Below, one piece after another: positions 61,601-64,000 of a stretch of 64,000 bases of DNA. Position 1 is the stretch's first letter, and each line of letters opens with the position of its first letter. The notes beneath the pieces are model-generated. The model had not been told where the DNA came from. It did not search any database and was given only the letters and a program-made list of their open reading frames with translations. Source of the stretch: Stercorarius parasiticus (taxonomy: Eukaryota > Chordata > Aves > Charadriiformes > Stercorariidae); the NCBI GenBank assembly GCA_013396915.1, contig VWZL01000193.1, positions 10,207 to 74,206 on the forward strand, written 5' to 3'. A program made the position numbers and the translations under genes.

Positions 61601-64000
61601 AGTTGCCCTCTCAAAAAGATTCAGAAACACTGCACTGAACAACCATCTGAAAGAAGAACCACTGCTCCTGCTGATCTTCAAAAGTGGGAGTAGAACTTAA
61701 CATGGAGACTGAGTCCTGCTTAGGCACAGTCCTCCTCCTTGAGGTCCCTGTTGGCTGGCTACTGAATGGGCTGAATCATCCCACAGGGTTTCTCATAATT
61801 CCTGAATGGTCAAGGAAAAGATGTTGGTCCTTCAAAACCATGCTTTTGTGCATGAAAGTTGTGCAAGAAACTTTAGTGCTTTCCGTAGCTGTTCCAAACC
61901 ACTGCGGTTTCCTTGCCGTGGCCTTGCAGCTCTGTCCTTACGCCTGTAGGGTGGATGGTCTGAATGTTGGAAAAATAATCTTTGTTTATACATGTAAGGA
62001 GTTTGCTAAATACCTTTTTCTTTAATTTGAAGAAACAATTACGGATATATTGAGAAAATTTTGCTTCTTGTTTTTGTTGTTGAAAAGTCCTATTTAAAGT
62101 CAAAAAGGTCAAGAAAGTCACACCTCAGAGTGACAGATCCGTGAAAAAGTTAGTAAATCTTGGTAACCTACTCAGTACGCTATAGTGATTCACATTCTGT
62201 TTGCCTGCTCCTGTATATTACCATTTTAATTGCTGTACATGAGACTATATAATATATTCAGTAAGGCATGATGCCGAATAATGAAACATTTCATTACAGA
62301 AGCATAAGCCTCTTCATTATATTGTCATGGGAATAGATTTGTTCTATTATAATTGTTTTTATATTTACAAAAAAAAAATCTCAAATATATTAAGCTTTAG
62401 TACACTAATTAGATTGTACTTTACAGTACCTGTATGTGTAATTTTCTTTCTGTTCGCAGCTGGCAGATGGTGTGGAGCATATAGTTCTGCTATTAAGAGC
62501 TGAGGAATTTTAAAGAGGTGAGCACAACCGTGTGTATTCTCTTTGTTGCCTTTTCATTATGTCTGCAACATTGGTCTGTCTTCTGTTATTTATTTATTTT
62601 TTCCTCCTTTTTTTAACTTTTTTTAAATTTACCTTTTTCTATTCAGCTGCTTTTGCACTTTAGGTCCACTGTACCACTTCCAGTAAGTCAGCATTAACTT
62701 CCTTAACCATTGCATTAAGTTTTGTATGCTTGAATGCAGTGAATTTCCATCCATATTGGTTTTCATTAACTTCACTGGATTGTTGGCACATATAAAGTTA
62801 ATCATGTTGTTAAATGTTCCTTTGAGTAAGCCTACAGACACATAAACAGCCACAACAGGGCAGACAAGATTATGCATTCAGAGTCTGTCAGTCAGTTATT
62901 CAAAAGTGACTGACCATATACATATTCTCTTTATATAATAAATTTATAGTCTCAGTATTCAACCATTTAATAAAGAGCAACTGATCCATGGGTAACTTTT
63001 ATTCTAGAGTGCTACAAAGTAATTTGTATCCCAAAAGTAACTCTCAAACTTATGTGAAAGTGGTAGTTTTGCTGAGTCTTAAATTTAAATAAAACATAAG
63101 GGATATGTGTTCCAAGATATGATCTTCTGGGTAAAAAAAGATAATTATCACATAATTAGAATATATTGTTTTTCCGCAAATGAAGTAAAATAATAATGCA
63201 GTAGAAAATATAAGACCTCTGAAGTTTCATAGATACTCATTACAAAGTGTGTACCAATGCAAGTGTGCAATTACAATACTCCTGGTATTTCCTGGGAATT
63301 AATTCTAACTTGAAAAATATTATCATATTCATAATAAAAAATATGATCCATTATTAATTATTACTGGTAAACATTTTACCCAACAAAATCTCTCACAATT
63401 ACTTAAAAAACTGAATACGTGTACAGTATCTGATACTTTGGAAAGCAGGGATAATAAAAGGCAGATTTTACATTTTTAGCCTGAAGAGTTCTGTGTATGT
63501 CTTGATTAGATTATTATCATGAAAGATTACCTCCTGAGGCCAATAGCTCTGCCTGCTGATGGTCTTAATGAAGACCAGAATGAAGAAAAACAACATGCTT
63601 GTAGTCTGCTAAGTACTAGTTCCTAAACTGTTTAAGAATAATCCAACTCCAACATAAAGTGTCTAAGACTAGGAGTTTCAAGGCCGTATTTTGAAGGTAG
63701 GAGCTTAAGTTAAATAACCCAATGAGTGAGTAATCTCAACAAGGCACCTTTTTTAGATGTTCAGGCATTCAGTCAATGTAGAGAAAAAGATGTCTCCGGA
63801 TATGAGTCCGAAGGCCTTTGCCTCATTTTCCTCCCTCAGCCATGCAGAGATCCCACGTACCTCTGTAGGAGGAGAGCTGAAGTGGGTGAGCCTGTGCACT
63901 TTAGGCACCATGGAAATGTTGAAGTTCAAAAGAGAACCACCACCTTGACTGAGGGGGCTCCCATTTCTGAGTATCGTGCCATGGCCAGTAGGAATGAGTA
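55661..64000. other. Unique AT-rich sequence, no gene seen
   Basis: No recognisable gene, RNA or dispersed repeat over 8.3 kb. The longest ORF (61684-62025 plus, 113 codons) has no domain. A block at about 57500-57760 has low repeat content and a conserved-element look, on impression only. Short T and A runs (59215-59225, 62371-62379) are unremarkable. Confidence 0.5.

Overview
This 64-kb window reads as ordinary, AT-rich, gene-poor vertebrate DNA, and the transposable elements identify it as a bird. Chicken-repeat-1 (CR1) LINE copies are present, with the diagnostic 3' octamer tail (ATTCTATG type) and an ORF2 carrying an FADD reverse-transcriptase signature. There is also a solo LTR of an endogenous-retrovirus type that I recognise from bird genomes. 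SINEs are essentially absent and CpG is rare. I cannot name the species, chromosome or host gene. The window could lie inside a very large intron or between genes.

Layout. 1-424: 3' end of a CR1 running in from outside the window. 0.4-5.2 kb: unremarkable. 5.2-8.1 kb: a C-rich stretch that I read as a heavily decayed tandem array with a period near 160 bp, split by a reverse-strand CR1 fragment (6436-6647) and an A-rich microsatellite. 8.1-20 kb: mostly unique sequence with one ancient CR1-like remnant (about 11.0-11.2 kb), some low-complexity tracts and a conserved-looking block near 15.7 kb. 20.3-20.9 kb: a cluster of short tandem duplications. 23.7-23.9 kb: a short CR1 tail. 26.15-26.37 kb, minus strand: the best candidate for a real exon, with a branch point, pyrimidine tract, acceptor, open frame and donor. 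28.2-29.3 kb: the largest CR1 copy, with broken ORF2 including part of the RT domain. 32.1-32.2 and 36.3-36.7 kb: ancient CR1 remnants. 37.8-38.3 kb: the solo LTR with an almost intact 5-bp target duplication. 44.8-45.15 and 53.8-54.4 kb: locally GC-rich islands. 51.7-53.2 kb: long purine-skewed stretch. 55.4-55.65 kb: small exon-like or conserved-looking block. 55.7-64 kb: no supported gene.

No complete protein-coding gene, rRNA, functional tRNA, CRISPR array or operon is supported. Most ATG-initiated ORFs of 60-150 codons are what chance gives in 64 kb, or fall in repeats. Nothing here is convincing evidence for a new biological system. The items most worth a second look are the minus-strand exon candidate near 26.2 kb and the decayed tandem array at 5.2-8.1 kb.
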